Positions 48,240 to 59,390 of a stretch of 64,000 nt of DNA are shown in pieces. Origin of the DNA: Cololabis saira. Lineage: Eukaryota > Chordata > Actinopteri > Beloniformes > Belonidae. Where the stretch lies: positions 21,089,941 through 21,153,940 of the forward strand of contig NC_084607.1 of NCBI RefSeq assembly GCF_033807715.1. The letters are read 5' to 3'. Below the pieces are notes generated by a model. That model ran no database searches. It worked only from the letters and a program-made list of their open reading frames with translations, and was not told the origin of the DNA. Within the stretch, counting starts at the first letter, position 1, and each line of letters starts with the position of its first letter. Position numbers and translations under genes: made by a program.

Positions 48240-50015
48240 GGTGTCTGCTGTAACAGTAATCACCCACACTGGTGGTGCACACCCCAGGTCAGGGAGACTG
48301 GCAAGAAGAGGGAGTCCTAAAGGGCTCAGTTAGCCTTTCGGACTTCAGACGCAGCTGACCAGTACCAAGAAGCCAAGCAGGCAGCATAATTAGTGGTTGC
48401 TGGAGAATGACTTTGAACTTTGAGAATGGCGTCAGGAGTTCCAAGAAACATGATTTATTCAAGTAAAAAGCACTGATGACCAGGATTAAACAAGAGCCCC
48501 AAAAACCTGGAAAAAACCAGAACTAACGGACATGGAACATGATGGAGAAAAACAGTATGGATCAGCAGGGAGCAAGGGGAAGACAAGACAAGATATACAC
48601 AGAGGGCTTGACGAGACACAGGTGCAAACAATGGGAACAAGGGGAGTCAAGACAAAGCTTAAACACAAGGACATGGGTTTGCAAAAAATAACAAGTACCC
48701 AATAACCTGAATATAAAAACTGTGACAGAACCAAAAAACCGTGACATGACTGTTTTTGTGGTGGCAGGGTGAGGTTGAACTAAACTGGAGATGCCATTGG
48801 AGTGTGGAAAGGATGCTTTGAGGTTTTTCTCAATCTCACCAACACATCCTCCCTGATGCCAAGTCTGTGGACTCTTGGATAGGCTTGCCCACTATAAGGA
48901 GATGTGGTAACCAATCCAGTTCAAAGCTCTACTGTGGCAGGGCTCCCAGAGTGGATGAGATCTGACCTAACTTTCCTCAAGTGTCTGGATGTTTTAGGGC
49001 TGTATCAGTTGACAGGTCTCGAAACATTGCATGTACATTGGGGGTGGTCTCTCTGGATTGGCAGTATGAACCAATTCCAGGTGACTAACATGCCTCAGCC
49101 TCCATGGTAAGGTGTATGTAGGGGTGCTGGAGAAGAGTCAGATTGACGAACGATGTTTAATCTTAGATTCAAGAGGAACAATATGGGCTCAGCCCTAGTC
49201 ATGGAACACTGGATCAGCTCTATATCCCGGCTAGAGTGCTGGAGGATGCATAGGAATTTGCTCAACCAGTCTACATGAGTGTTGTGTATTTGGAGAAGGT
49301 ATTTGACTGTGTTACTTTGTAAGGGGGCATCCATTGCTTTGGGCCATTCAGTCCCTATACAAATGGAATGAGTGTTTGGTCTGCATTGCAGTAGTAAGGT
49401 GTGTGTTGGATTCTGTTGGATTCTTTATCACTGATTCTATTCACAATTTACATGGACATCATTTCTTGTTGCAGTAAATAGGCAAAAGGGTCTGGTTTAG
49501 TGGCCAAAGGATTTGATATCTGTATTTTGCAGATGTTGTGGCCATGTTGTCTTCATCAAGCCCTGATATTCAGCTTTTACTGGAGTGGTTTACCAGTTGT
49601 GTGAAGCAGTGATGAGAATCTACACCAAATCTGAGACCTTGGTTCTCAGTTGTAAAAGCGTGGAATTAAATCTCTCCTTCATTTGGTGGCTGGGCTCTCC
49701 TTTACAGATAGGTTGATACGATTGTCATTTGGAGTAGAGTTCCTGATCTTCAACATTTAAAGGAATCAGCTGAGGTGGTTTGAGGATCCTGAGAATTCAC
49801 CCAAGACACCTCTCTAAGAAATGTTTAAAGCATTACCAACAGATCCAAGACAACCTGGAAAGATTACATCTCTCGGCTGGCCTAGGAACACCTTGGTGTT
49901 TTGGAAGAGTTGGAGGAAGTGGCAGAGAAGGGGGATGCCTGGGCCTTTTTGATTAAACTGCTGCCCCTGCAACCCAATTTCGGATAAGTGTAAGTTAATG
50001 GATGGATGAATGCCT
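48240..50015 (+). pseudogene. RTE-like LINE linker, RT and C-terminal region, broken
   Basis: Blocks recognised across frames are WWCTPQVRETGKKRES and DQYQEAKQAA (linker), then AGLPEWMRSDLTFLKCLDVL (start of RT), EKVFDC at the motif A position (expected EKAFDR), and near the end TTWKDYISRLA, EHLGVLEELEEVAEKGDAWA and LLPLQPNFG. These match the order of a common fish LINE whose tail runs into GGATGGATG repeats. Motif C could not be read. An LTR-like repeat lies at 48430-48757. Confidence 0.6.
48430..48757 (-). repeat. LTR-like interspersed repeat, copy 2, inserted in the LINE
   Basis: On the minus strand it starts near TGTCACGGTTTTTTGG, passes GTCCTTGTGTTTAAGC and CACCTGTGTCTCGTC, and ends with AATAAATCATG (poly(A) signal). 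It is the uninterrupted counterpart of the copy at 38700-39870. Limits are approximate; no clear target duplication was found. Confidence 0.6.
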
Positions 50016-50340
50016 TTCTTTTTTTCACTAAGCTGTTATCAGCCACTCCAGTAGGAAAACTAAATTTAGGAGAGAAATGATAAAAAATCATTTAAAAACA
50101 CTGCAAGCCTCTGCTTTCAATTTCTTAGTGGTGTTTTTCTTCTTATATCAGTAAAAAAAGTCATTGAGTTTGATTGGTAAATTAAAAACCATCGAGAAAT
50201 TCATTTTGTGTTCAGTAAGCTAACTGTACATTTTTCCTTTCATAGCGTGTGATTCCAATTGCGCAGAAACAATAACAAAGGAAAGTTTGCTTTCACTGAG
50301 TTGTGTGCCCTCAGAAAGTGGCTTTCTTCATGGGATGACT

Positions 50341-50342
<2 letters not shown>
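50016..50342. other. No feature recognised
   Basis: Short AT-rich spacer between the LINE 3' end and a microsatellite. Confidence 0.4.

Positions 50343-50393
<51 letters not shown>
50343..50393. repeat. (AC)25 microsatellite
   Basis: About 50 uninterrupted bases of AC followed by AGAGATC. Confidence 0.97.
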
Positions 50394-50396
<3 letters not shown>

Positions 50397-50849
50397 ATCA
50401 AAAAAGAAAAAAAAAGTACTCAAAGATAAATTGTGAAGCATGCCCTGCAACTTGTTTAGATCTGAAGAAAAAAAGCTTGGTGTTGTTGTCGAGGAGAAGC
50501 TTTAAACTCACTTTGAAAGCTGCTGACTATTTAATAACTTGCACAATTTTCCAACGACTAGACGAACTAATGAGCAACAACGGAAATCAAAGCTTTCAAA
50601 AAGACAATAGAGACAACACACAATGAAAAACCCCATTATGAATAAAACGTGGCTTCAACAGCAGAATTGGTAAAGGAGCAGAAACCAGACCGTTCTCTGC
50701 ACATAAATATGCACATAAGAGCAACATTGTGCACTTGAAAAGACATTTAAAAGTTTGTACATCAAGTTGTTCATTATTTTACAAAATGTATTAAGTGGTA
50801 TTATCGTCATTTTACTTTTCACACATAAAGCAGAGCTGCTGATTTGTTC

Positions 50850-51100
50850 CAGTCTGACTGGAGATCCCAGGACCTCCCTCTCCGCTTCTACTTACCCTTC
50901 CGAAGAACATTAAGGCATTTCCAAACCAACCCAGAAATGGCATTTCTCCAATGAATCCAATGAATATTGTCTTTGCTCCTTGGCTTGCTCCCAACTGGAC
51001 AAGTTTGAGACATCTTCTCTGCAAGGTAAAATGACCAGATGCCCAAACCACCTCAACTAGCTGTGTGAAACCAAAACCAGCAAGTATCACCTAACAATGT
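50850..51100 (-). pseudogene. RTE-like LINE C-terminal fragment, inverted relative to the copy upstream
   Basis: On the minus strand, AGTTGAGGTGGTTTGGGCAT and CTGGTCA correspond to the QLRWFGHL.R region of the same LINE family. Further on come GGTTGGTTTGGAAATGCC and CCTGGGATCTCC-type blocks from the same end. The plus-strand copy ends at about 50015, so the two 3' ends face each other 0.8 kb apart. Confidence 0.45.
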
Positions 51101-51246
51101 CTGATCTCTGTCTGGTATGAGAGCTCTATCAAAAAGTGGATATCAGTAAAGTAGAAAAGTGAAAGAAGTTTAGACCATGTTGGATCCCAAAAACTATTCA
51201 TGCCATCAAAAAACGTTTTGATGAATGCACTACATGAACTGCAGGT

Positions 51247-54200
51247 ATGGCATATCTTTTATTGTCTAATACTTACATGAAGCTGACTAATGAAGAAGAG
51301 CATATTGTGAACAAGTACAGTATACTGCTTGGGAACATCCGTTGCTTTGCAAGGCAACTGACTACAGGGGGCGCTTCTCTGCCAGAGCGACTCCTGACAC
51401 GGCTCGTGTGTGTGCGGTTTTATGACGTGTTTATTTGTTTTTACGGTGTGTTTGATTGTTTTATCCTTTATATCGGGATGTTAATAGCAACAGCACTTTA
51501 TCTGGCCTGCCTTTGGACAACGATCGCAAGTCCATGGCACGTAAATGGACTTTGTTCACGGCCGGCGCAGCCTCTCACCACCAACCCAGGTACGCTCACC
51601 TATTCACGGAGCTACCTGTTGGAGCTGGGCCTTCAATCGGAGCCAGCAACTTCCCTCCTCTTAAACAACATACCTCGTGAATTACTTCGGGAGCACAAGA
51701 GGAAGCGGACACGAAGGAAACGAGGATCCAGAGGAGGGATACGAAACAGACTGAGGAGGAGAGGCAGCCGGCTGCCGCTACCGGCCATAACGCTGTCAAA
51801 TGTCCGATCACTCCGAAACAAGACGGAGGAGCTTTCCACACTCACAAAGTTTGACATGGATTACCGGCAAACCAGTCTCTTCTGTTTCACAGAGACATGG
51901 CTCTCTGAGGGCACAGACTTTGAACTGGACGGTTTTAACATCATCCGCTCTGACAGAGATGCAGCCAAAACACGGAAGTCGATTGGGGGCGGGCTCTGCA
52001 TAGCTGTCAACAGCAAGTGGGCAACCAACTTTACAGTGAGAGAGACCATGAGCTGTAAACACTATGAACTGCTGACGGTGTCATTCAGACCGCACTATTT
52101 ACCCCGGGAGTTTTCCCAAATCACCATCATCCTAGTTTACGTACCAGGGCCTGACTTCAATCTGGCTGCTGAGCACATAGCTGACAGCTACAACAGAGCT
52201 GTCAATAAAACTGGAGAGCAACCTGTGTTTCTGTTAGGGGATTTTAACAGATGTGACATCACCACACATCTCCCCAGCTTGGAGCAATATGTCACAACTC
52301 CCACCAGAATGCAGAACACACTGGACTTGTGTTATGGTAACATCCCTAATGCATATATCTCAAAGCCACGCCCACCACTCGGCCGTTCAGATCATAACGT
52401 CATCCTGCTACTGCCCAAATACAGGTCACAACTAAAAACCGGAGAACCCCTAACAAAAACCATCAGAGTCTGGAATAACGAAGCAACTGAAACACTGAAG
52501 GGCTGCTTCGACCTCACAGACTGGGATTTATTTTTTAATGATTGTGGTGGTGATCTCCATGCACTGACAGACACACTGACCTCATATATTTTATTCTGTG
52601 AGGAGACTGTCACTCCCACCAGACAAATAACCATTCACCCGAACAATAAAAAATGGATTACAAAGGACATGAAACACTGTCTATCTCTAAAGAAGAAGGC
52701 CTTCCTACAAGGAGACAAGCTTAGGGTGAGGGAACTGGAAAAGGAGTTCAGGAGGAAGGCCAAGCTGGCCAAGATCAACTTCAAGGACAAAGTGGAGAAG
52801 AAGCTAACATCTGGAAATGCAAGGGAAGCATGGCAGGGATTAAACACCATGATGGGCCGACCCACCAAACCTGCAGTGGTCAACTGCTCAGACCCAATCT
52901 CCTTTGCAGAACATCTCAACAGCTTCTTCACCCGGTTCAACAACAACAGAAGACCAAGCAACTGGACCTGTCCAACCCTGAGCTCTCCTTCAACCGTCGT
53001 CATAGACGAACAGCTGGTGACCTCCATCCTGCACAGAGTCAACCCACACAAAGCCCCAGGACCTGACAGGCTCGGAGGCAGGGTGCTCAAGGACTGCTCC
53101 ACCCAGTTAGGTGGAGTTCTCACCAGGCTGTTCCAGCTCCTCCTGGATTCTGGCTGTACCCCCAACCAGTGGAAAGAGTCCACAGTAATCCCCATCCCCA
53201 AAAAAGCACACGCAAAGGACTTAAAGGACTACAGACCAGTGGTGCTGACCTCAGTGCTTTGCAAGTGCATGGAGAGAGTAGTGGGTGACCAGCTGTCCGA
53301 CATGTTGGCCGACAAACTGGACCCCCTCCAGTTTGCGTACAGAGCAAGACGTGGTGTAGAGGATGCAAGTCTCACACTTTTAGACACCGTCACAAAGCAC
53401 ATGGACTCTACACACCCACACACCAGGATTTTATTCATGGACTTCTCCTCTGCTTTTAACACTGTAAACACCAGCACCCTGCTGCACCGCCTGTCAGATC
53501 TTCAGGTGCACCCAACACTGCTTTTATGGATTTTTAACTTTTTACAGGACAGACCACAAGAAGTGCTTGTGAATGGTTTTAAATCGAGCAAACTGGTTTT
53601 AAACACAGGGCTTCCTCAAGGTTGTGTTTTATCTCCCATTCTCTTCTCTGCATATACCAACACCATCTCTTGTAGCAGAGAAGGAATGTCACTTTTTAAA
53701 TATGCAGACGACATGGCACTGGTTGCCCACATGACTGGTTCTGATGCCCTGACTCAGTACCAGCAGGCCGTCAGCGACCTGGTCCAAACATTCACTGAGA
53801 ACTCACTCCAGCTGAACATTGCCAAAACAAAGGAGCTGTGCTGTGGAGGCAGAAGCAAGGCAGCAATAACGCCATCTCTTTTCCAGCCACTCAGCATCCA
53901 GGGGCAGCTGGTAGAGCAGGTCCAGTCCTTCAGATACCTGGGGACTGAGATCGACACCTGTCTGTCCTTCACACAACATACGGACGGTATTTACAAGAAG
54001 GCACAACAGCGTCTCCACCTGCTGAGGAATCTAAGGACATTCAACATCAGCAAAGACATTTTAATTCTGGTTTACCGTTCACTCATTGAATCCATTCTTA
54101 CATTCAACATCTCATCCTGGTACAACTTGCTCACCATCAAACACAAAACCAGACTCTCACGAATAATAAACCAGGCCAGCAAAATATGCAGATCACAACA

Positions 54201-54399
54201 CACCCCCCTGTCTGATCTCTACAACCGCTCTGTGATCAGGAAGGCCACTCTGATCACAGAAGACCCCTCTCATCCCCTTCACCACTCATTTCAACTACTG
54301 CCATCAGGCAGAAGGTATAGAATTCCACTGGCCCGGAAAAACATTTACAAAAAGTCATTCATCCCATCTGCCACAACCATTCTGAACAATATTAAATAG
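51247..54399 (+). CDS. L2/CR1-type LINE ORF2: endonuclease and reverse transcriptase, uninterrupted
   Basis: A single 1050-codon frame without stops or frameshifts. A basic patch (about residues 151-173) precedes an apurinic-type endonuclease: SNVRSL (184-189), TETWL (215-219), GGGL (247-250), LLGDFN (329-334) and SDHN (381-384), keeping the catalytic Asn, Glu, Asp and His positions. The RT follows: HKAPGPD (601-607), PIPKK (649-653), motif A FMDFSSAFN (730-738), motif B GLPQGCVLSP (788-797), catalytic YADD (819-822) and RYLGTEID (896-903). It ends LLPSGRRYRIPLARKN. The open frame runs upstream into flank, so the first Met is unlikely to be the real start; Met-78 (51478) is the first inside the probable element. 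The enzyme nicks target DNA and copies its RNA there. No ORF1 is visible. Confidence 0.9.
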   Translation: MAYLLLSNTYMKLTNEEEHIVNKYSILLGNIRCFARQLTTGGASLPERLLTRLVCVRFYDVFICFYGVFDCFILYIGMLIATALYLACLWTTIASPWHVNGLCSRPAQPLTTNPGTLTYSRSYLLELGLQSEPATSLLLNNIPRELLREHKRKRTRRKRGSRGGIRNRLRRRGSRLPLPAITLSNVRSLRNKTEELSTLTKFDMDYRQTSLFCFTETWLSEGTDFELDGFNIIRSDRDAAKTRKSIGGGLCIAVNSKWATNFTVRETMSCKHYELLTVSFRPHYLPREFSQITIILVYVPGPDFNLAAEHIADSYNRAVNKTGEQPVFLLGDFNRCDITTHLPSLEQYVTTPTRMQNTLDLCYGNIPNAYISKPRPPLGRSDHNVILLLPKYRSQLKTGEPLTKTIRVWNNEATETLKGCFDLTDWDLFFNDCGGDLHALTDTLTSYILFCEETVTPTRQITIHPNNKKWITKDMKHCLSLKKKAFLQGDKLRVRELEKEFRRKAKLAKINFKDKVEKKLTSGNAREAWQGLNTMMGRPTKPAVVNCSDPISFAEHLNSFFTRFNNNRRPSNWTCPTLSSPSTVVIDEQLVTSILHRVNPHKAPGPDRLGGRVLKDCSTQLGGVLTRLFQLLLDSGCTPNQWKESTVIPIPKKAHAKDLKDYRPVVLTSVLCKCMERVVGDQLSDMLADKLDPLQFAYRARRGVEDASLTLLDTVTKHMDSTHPHTRILFMDFSSAFNTVNTSTLLHRLSDLQVHPTLLLWIFNFLQDRPQEVLVNGFKSSKLVLNTGLPQGCVLSPILFSAYTNTISCSREGMSLFKYADDMALVAHMTGSDALTQYQQAVSDLVQTFTENSLQLNIAKTKELCCGGRSKAAITPSLFQPLSIQGQLVEQVQSFRYLGTEIDTCLSFTQHTDGIYKKAQQRLHLLRNLRTFNISKDILILVYRSLIESILTFNISSWYNLLTIKHKTRLSRIINQASKICRSQHTPLSDLYNRSVIRKATLITEDPSHPLHHSFQLLPSGRRYRIPLARKNIYKKSFIPSATTILNNIK

Positions 54400-54590
54400 A
54401 TTATTGCACTTTTAACAGGCACTGTCATGTCTGTTTTAACTTATTTACTGTTTTTAACGTATTTATTCTTTTTATATTGTAACGTGTCCTTATGGGAATG
54501 TATGAATGTGGTTGTGAGCCCTGTCCAAGAAGAATTTCTGTCACCATTGGGACAGACAATAAAGTATTCTATTCTATTCTATTCTATTCT
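51361..54590 (+). mobile_element. L2/CR1-type LINE, near full length
   Basis: The probable element start is around CTACAGGGGGCGCTTCTC near 51363, inferred from the change in composition. The 3' UTR (54400-54565) ends with TTTCTGTCACCATTGGGACA, AATAAAG and five ATTCT units (54566-54590), a typical tail for this clade. GCAAGGCA occurs at 51349-51356 and 54600-54607, near but not touching the ends, so it is not accepted as a target duplication. Confidence 0.85.
54566..54590. repeat. (ATTCT)5 tail of the L2-type LINE
   Basis: Exact pentamer repeat directly after AATAAAG, marking the 3' end of the retrotransposed copy. Confidence 0.9.
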
Positions 54591-55915
54591 AAGGGCATGG
54601 CAAGGCATGTTTGTAGCAAGTGGATAGTAAACAGGTCAAGAAAAGGTGAATTATATGACACAAGAAAATAAATGAATGTAGAAAGAAAAACTTGTTTTCC
54701 ATGACAGTTTAACACCTGATGTAACACATTTTTCATTTGGAGAACACAAAGCTTTTGTATGGTTTATGTTCATATGGGATCCCACACATGGCACGGCTGA
54801 TCGCATCTGCTGCCTCCACAGAGACACCCAACACATTTTCCTATTTAATTTGTGGTGTGAATGTGTATACAGCCTCTCAAAAGTTACTCTTATCGAGTCA
54901 CCTGCATTTTTTTACAAATGGATGGTGTAGGGCTTACAAACCTTTAAGATGGAATTCTAACATGGTCCCTCAAACAAGGGTGTGTGGAGGTCAAATGTCT
55001 TCATTTGCTTATGTATTGAGCATCTCTTTTTCAATTCAATGCAGTTATCCTTATTTCACAATGAAAAGTCATCTCAAAGAACCTTAGACAGAAGAAAAGT
55101 CCTATACAGTCCAGTCAGAGACAATCTTATTCAGTTCAGTTATTTTCCAGTTTATTGTTTTTCAGTTAATCTAGTTAATTCCACTGAAGTCCAAATTCAA
55201 ATTTCATATAATGCAAATTCATAAAAACAGCTGAGCTATGCAACAAGAGATTGCTCCCAAGAGATTGAACTTAATCTTCTCGGTGGCGGAATCCCCCATC
55301 CTGAGCAAGCAGAAGGTGACAGTAGAGGGCTAAAAATCCTCTAGTGGAACCAAGCAATTTTATTTGCAATAATTATGCAAATCCACATATACACATCCAA
55401 AAAAGCAAGAGAACAAAGTGAGACGCATTCAGTGATTTGTGTTAGAATTGCAAGACTTATTACACTGTCAGTAAATATTTCCCAACTTATTTGCAGTTTG
55501 TCATGGAAAAGCCTAACTTAAAACATTACAAGTTTATCCTACAATTGAGCTCCAACTTGATCGCATGGTCACAGCAAGCACAGATTCTGCTAATCGACAG
55601 TTAAAGGTTCTGTAAACCAGAAAGCTAGTACACGAACACTGATGCACAATCAGTATAGCCCATATGAGAACAAACAAAAGGGATTTAATGTCCAGGGGAA
55701 AAAACAAAAACAAAACAAAAAACTATTATAATTAAAGATATATAATAAAGGGAACTGATCCAAAGAATACATTTCAACCATCAAATCAAGTGCTTGATCT
55801 GGATTCTGCTTGAATCATAACTATTTACATGAACTGCAATGTTAAAGTGCCTCTATAAGCGACTCAGATCTGTAGCATGATATTGTTATTTAACAAGAAA
55901 CATAGGCAGTAAAAA
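54591..55915. other. No gene recognised
   Basis: Ordinary AT-rich DNA; short frames only. Confidence 0.4.
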
Positions 55916-56644
55916 TTTCATACAAGCGCTGCAGTGGAAGCGCTTGTATGACTTGCACGTAGATGTCTTCAGGCCTGGACATTTAGCGGATGACAACAGC
56001 CAGGACTCTCTATATCAAACCATTCAAAAGTTATGGCAGAAAGTAGGAGCTATCAGATATCGAACAATCAGATGAAGGGGTGGGGCAAATTTGCAGAAAT
56101 TACGTTCAAGGACTCAAAACCGAGTCCGATGACACCACCCACGACTCTCTATGTCAAACCATTCAAAAGTTATGGCAAAAAGTAGGACCTATCAAATATG
56201 GACCCATCAGATGAAGGGGAGGCGCGCTTTTTGGCGTTTAGCGTCGCCACGGTAACGCTTTTGACTGAGAAAAGCAATGCGTGTCGTCGCAGGATGGAGA
56301 CGCACATTTTGAGGTATAACACACCTGGGTGCACGTTATGGTTCGGGCCGCATTAACGGACGAAGAAATGGCATAAATTGCGCCAAAATTACACGATTAA
56401 TTCAAAATGGCCGACTTCCTGTTCGGTTTCGGCCATGGCGCCAAGAGGCTTTTCTTTAAGTTGAGACATGATACAGGTGTGTAGCGATTTTCGTGCATGT
56501 ATGTCAAACCGTATTGTGGGGCTTGAGGCACAAAGTTTTCTAGGGGGCGCTGTTGAGCCATTTTGCCACGCCCATTAAGGCAAACCATTAAAGGAGCTTG
56601 AGGCCGGATTGTGGCAAGATTTATGAAAATAATCCGTATACATT

Positions 56645-58783
56645 TGTTGTGCAACTCATAGGTAGCTTGGCTGTCCAGTTATCAAGGCTAATGATAATTC
56701 TATTAAAGAATTATTAATAATTAATAAAGTTGACTATTTATCAAATTGTATTATCAAAAATGATAATTCTCGTAGGGGCACCACCGCCGGGGCCTTACTT
56801 CCGGTGGGATTCGATAACTAACAGCAGAAAATCAGTCTCATTATGATTTGAATTATCCTGCAGAACAGCAAATCTTACTATATCTTACAGAATAACAGTG
56901 AAGGCGTGATATCCGAACACTAGGCTCTGCTTAAACAAATCAATTTGTGACCAAATCTTGCATGAAATAACGCAACCACTCGTTAAAACATCAATCAGGA
57001 TTTATTTACATACGGGTATCAAAAGATGGTAAATAAATACCCAACAAATCCCGATGGCGAAATGGCTTAAGTATCATAAAACAATTAATTAACTAGAAAA
57101 ACAACAATCAATAAAATGAAACATAAACGTTAAATGCATGGAATGAAAAAGAAAAGAAATCAAGCAATAATAACGAAGATACAGAACATCTACAGTTCAA
57201 ACTGGGCTCCTGTGGTCTTTTAAAGATGGACGCGCCCTCTTGGCCACGTGCAATTAGAACGGATGGTGATCCCGGTGTTAAACCGTGATCAACTGCAGAA
57301 AACAGCGCTTTAAAACATGAATGACTAGCAGAAAGTAGTGGCTACAAATTAATGAAAACAGTCCTTATAATGATGGTGGTGTAATCTCAGCTCTGAACAC
57401 AGATTTAGCTCTGTAACACTCTTAAGTTACTGATAACCCAGGTCTCACAATCTCACACACAGTTCTGAACACTCTTAAATCCTACTGATCACTGCTACGC
57501 GGGCTCACGTCTCCTCTGGGATCCGGAATCGGGTGCCTGCGGGTTCTGTGACTGGGCCGTGGTCCTGCTGGGGTTTCGCAGTCAGGCTATCGCGTCCCGT
57601 CCCTTCCCCTGAAACGGATTAGACAGCGGCGGGGCCGCCTCGTGCCGGGCCGTGGTTCCGGACCAAACGGAGGCTCACACGCATTCCTAGGCGCGGCGGG
57701 GGGACCGGTCTCTCCTTGCCGTGCTTCCCTCTCTGCGCCGGTCGCCGACGCGCGGCCGTCCGGGCCCCGGGAGAGCTCACGCCGGGCGAGACGCCGGCCG
57801 TCCGTCCCCGATCCCTGCGCCGGTTCGCAGACAGGGGCTCGGAGCGGGGAGGGGGGGTTCAGTCAGAGAACTCAATCGCAGCTGTGTCCCGATCTGGTTG
57901 CCGGGAGCGCGTGGGCGTCGGAAGCTTGGATCTGTGAACTTAAAGAGGAACAGAGTTTAGTGAGAAATCGGAGCCTCCCGGGGGACCGCGGCTTCAACGA
58001 CCGGACCCCGCAGGGCCCGGTCCGGTGCGGGCCTCCTGCCTCCCCCCAGCCCGGGGGGAGAGAGAGGAGATGGGATGCTTTGGCCTGCACCGATGAGATG
58101 AAGTTGAGAAGAGAAGAAGGGAAGCAGCGGCTTCAACGGCCGGACCCCGCAGGGCCCGGTCCGGTGCGGGCCTCCTGCCTCCCCCCAGCCCGGGGGGAGA
58201 GGAGGTGGGATCTTTGGTCCTGCTGCTCAGGAAGAGAGGTTGATCGGAAGAGAGCGAAGAGAAGCAGCGGCAGGGGTTTTGATCCTACGCGCGCTGCAGT
58301 GACGTCATCGGTGCCTCGTTGCGATTGGATGCGCGCGCTTGTAGGCGCCACTCCCCCCACGCAAGGCATGCTGGGGGTTGTAGTTCAGGCAACAGCGGCC
58401 ATTTTATGAGGCACATTAAAGCGGAAAAGGGGGGGGTTCAAAGAAGCAGTACCATTTTGAGGTCTGGTTTTGGGGTCCGCTGCATCCGGCTCCCCCCCAG
58501 GGGGTGTCGTAAATCCCCAGGGAGTCTGTTTCCCTGGCAGAAACTTTCCTTGCTGGCTTTGATCTGTTTTGACCCCCCTCTTGGGGTCATAAACTTGCTA
58601 TCTCGGGCTAGGCAGTGGGGTCGCAAACGGACTATCTCGACCCAGGCCGAGATAACCAGGAGTTAGCAGCAGGGGGTCGCAGGACTTCAGGAAGAAGGGG
58701 CAAAGTCTGGTTTTACAGGTCCTCATAATCACAAAATATTCATACATTTATAAGTCCAGATGATCACTGGGTGCGGCCCAACA
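56645..58783 (-). mobile_element. 2.14-kb solo LTR of an endogenous retrovirus-type element
   Basis: It begins TGTTGTGCAACTC and ends GGCCCAACA on the plus strand (TG...CA with inverted TGTTG/CAACA), flanked by CATT on both sides (56641-56644 and 58784-58787). Removing it plus one CATT restores perfect alignment with the MITE copy at 43248. A TATAAAT near its right end and an AAATAAATCC signal near 57005 suggest minus-strand orientation. There are no direct repeats at its ends, so it is one LTR, not a whole provirus. The central part (57480-58420) is very GC-rich and holds tandem 139-bp units. Confidence 0.75.
57988..58265. repeat. Two GC-rich 139-bp tandem units in the LTR
   Basis: GCGGCTTCAACG(A/G)CCGGAC...CCCCCCAGCCCGGGGGGAGA begins at 57988 and again at 58127, and a third start (GAAGCAGCGG) appears at 58261. 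Tandem enhancer-like repeats are common in retroviral U3 regions. Confidence 0.85.
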
Positions 58784-59390
58784 CATTTTAAGTTTTCTAG
58801 TAATAATGTCAGATGAAGCGTTCCAAACCCAAAAGAATGAGCCCTCTAGTGTATCTCTCCTTTGCCTTGAACAGGCTGTGTGCTGCAAAATGTGCTGCAA
58901 TTCGGTCCCGATTTTCCCGTGGTGGGCTGCGGATGTGACGTCACATGACGCTGCATGCACGTTCTCCCCGTTCTCCCGTGCCGGCTTCGCTGTTGGCGGC
59001 CGTCGTGGTGAAGGGTGGCGCTAGAGAGTCTCATTTCTTAAAAGGAGCCTCAAGCTCCTTTAAATATCAAATTTTTCGCCAGGCCTGGCATGCGTGCAAA
59101 GTATGGTGACTTTTGGGGAACTACCAAATATGGATCAACCAGATGAAGGGGGGGGCGCGCTTTTCGGCATCTAGCGTTCTAGCACATTTTGATGTATAAA
59201 GACAAGGCCTGGCTTGCGTGCAAAATTTGGTGACTTTTGGGGCACGTTTAGGGGGGCAAAAAGGCCCTCCTTTCGTCGGAAAAATATAAAAAAGAAAGAA
59301 AAAAAATTCCTACAGATACAATTGGGCCTTCGCACTGTAAGTGCTCGGGTCCTAATTACGGGGCTATGATTAAAATCACCAACATCTGCA

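Larger units (their letters stand above)
46645..50015 (+). mobile_element. Decayed RTE-like LINE, interrupted
   Basis: Recognisable blocks in order: leader-like sequence (46645-46830), endonuclease pieces (47204-47640), linker (48240-48440), RT (48880-49340) and C-terminus (49740-49990), ending in ATGGATGG-type repeats. Two foreign stretches break it: a GC-rich segment at 46835-47200 and an LTR-like repeat at 48430-48757. Frames are broken throughout. The clade is a tentative call from the C-terminal block. Confidence 0.65.
56592..59059. mobile_element. TTAA-target MITE (AGGAGCTTGAGGC family), split by an LTR
   Basis: The ends AGGAGCTTGAGGC and GCCTCAAGCTCCT are exact complements, with TTAA on both sides (56588-56591 and 59060-59063). 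The uninterrupted copy at 43248-43557 aligns across both halves. The related repeat at 60905-61536 gives the empty target (CCATGAAATATC against CCATTAA...TTAAATATC), so the insertion point is confirmed within the window. Confidence 0.9.
55927..59357 (+). mobile_element. Repeat with terminal hairpins (possibly Helitron-like), copy 1, interrupted
   Basis: Without the MITE at 56592-59059 it is about 960 bp and matches the reverse complement of 60905-61536. Its right end carries a small hairpin, GCACT-GTA-AGTGC (59332-59344), followed after seven bases by CCTAATT, which resembles a Helitron 3' end (hairpin, then CTRR before T). The left end is truncated at GCTGCAGTGGAAGCGCTTGT. It is non-coding. 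Helitron assignment is an inference. Confidence 0.6.

Noticed and set aside
51349..54607. GCAAGGCA on both sides of the L2-type LINE as target duplication
   Set aside because: Neither copy touches the element ends (about 6 and 9 bases away), and L2-type elements often lack clear duplications.
57642..58409. 255-codon open frame on the plus strand
   Set aside because: It lies in the GC-rich tandem-repeat part of the solo LTR, is Arg/Pro/Gly-rich low complexity, and contains the 139-bp duplication; GC-rich DNA lacks stops by chance.
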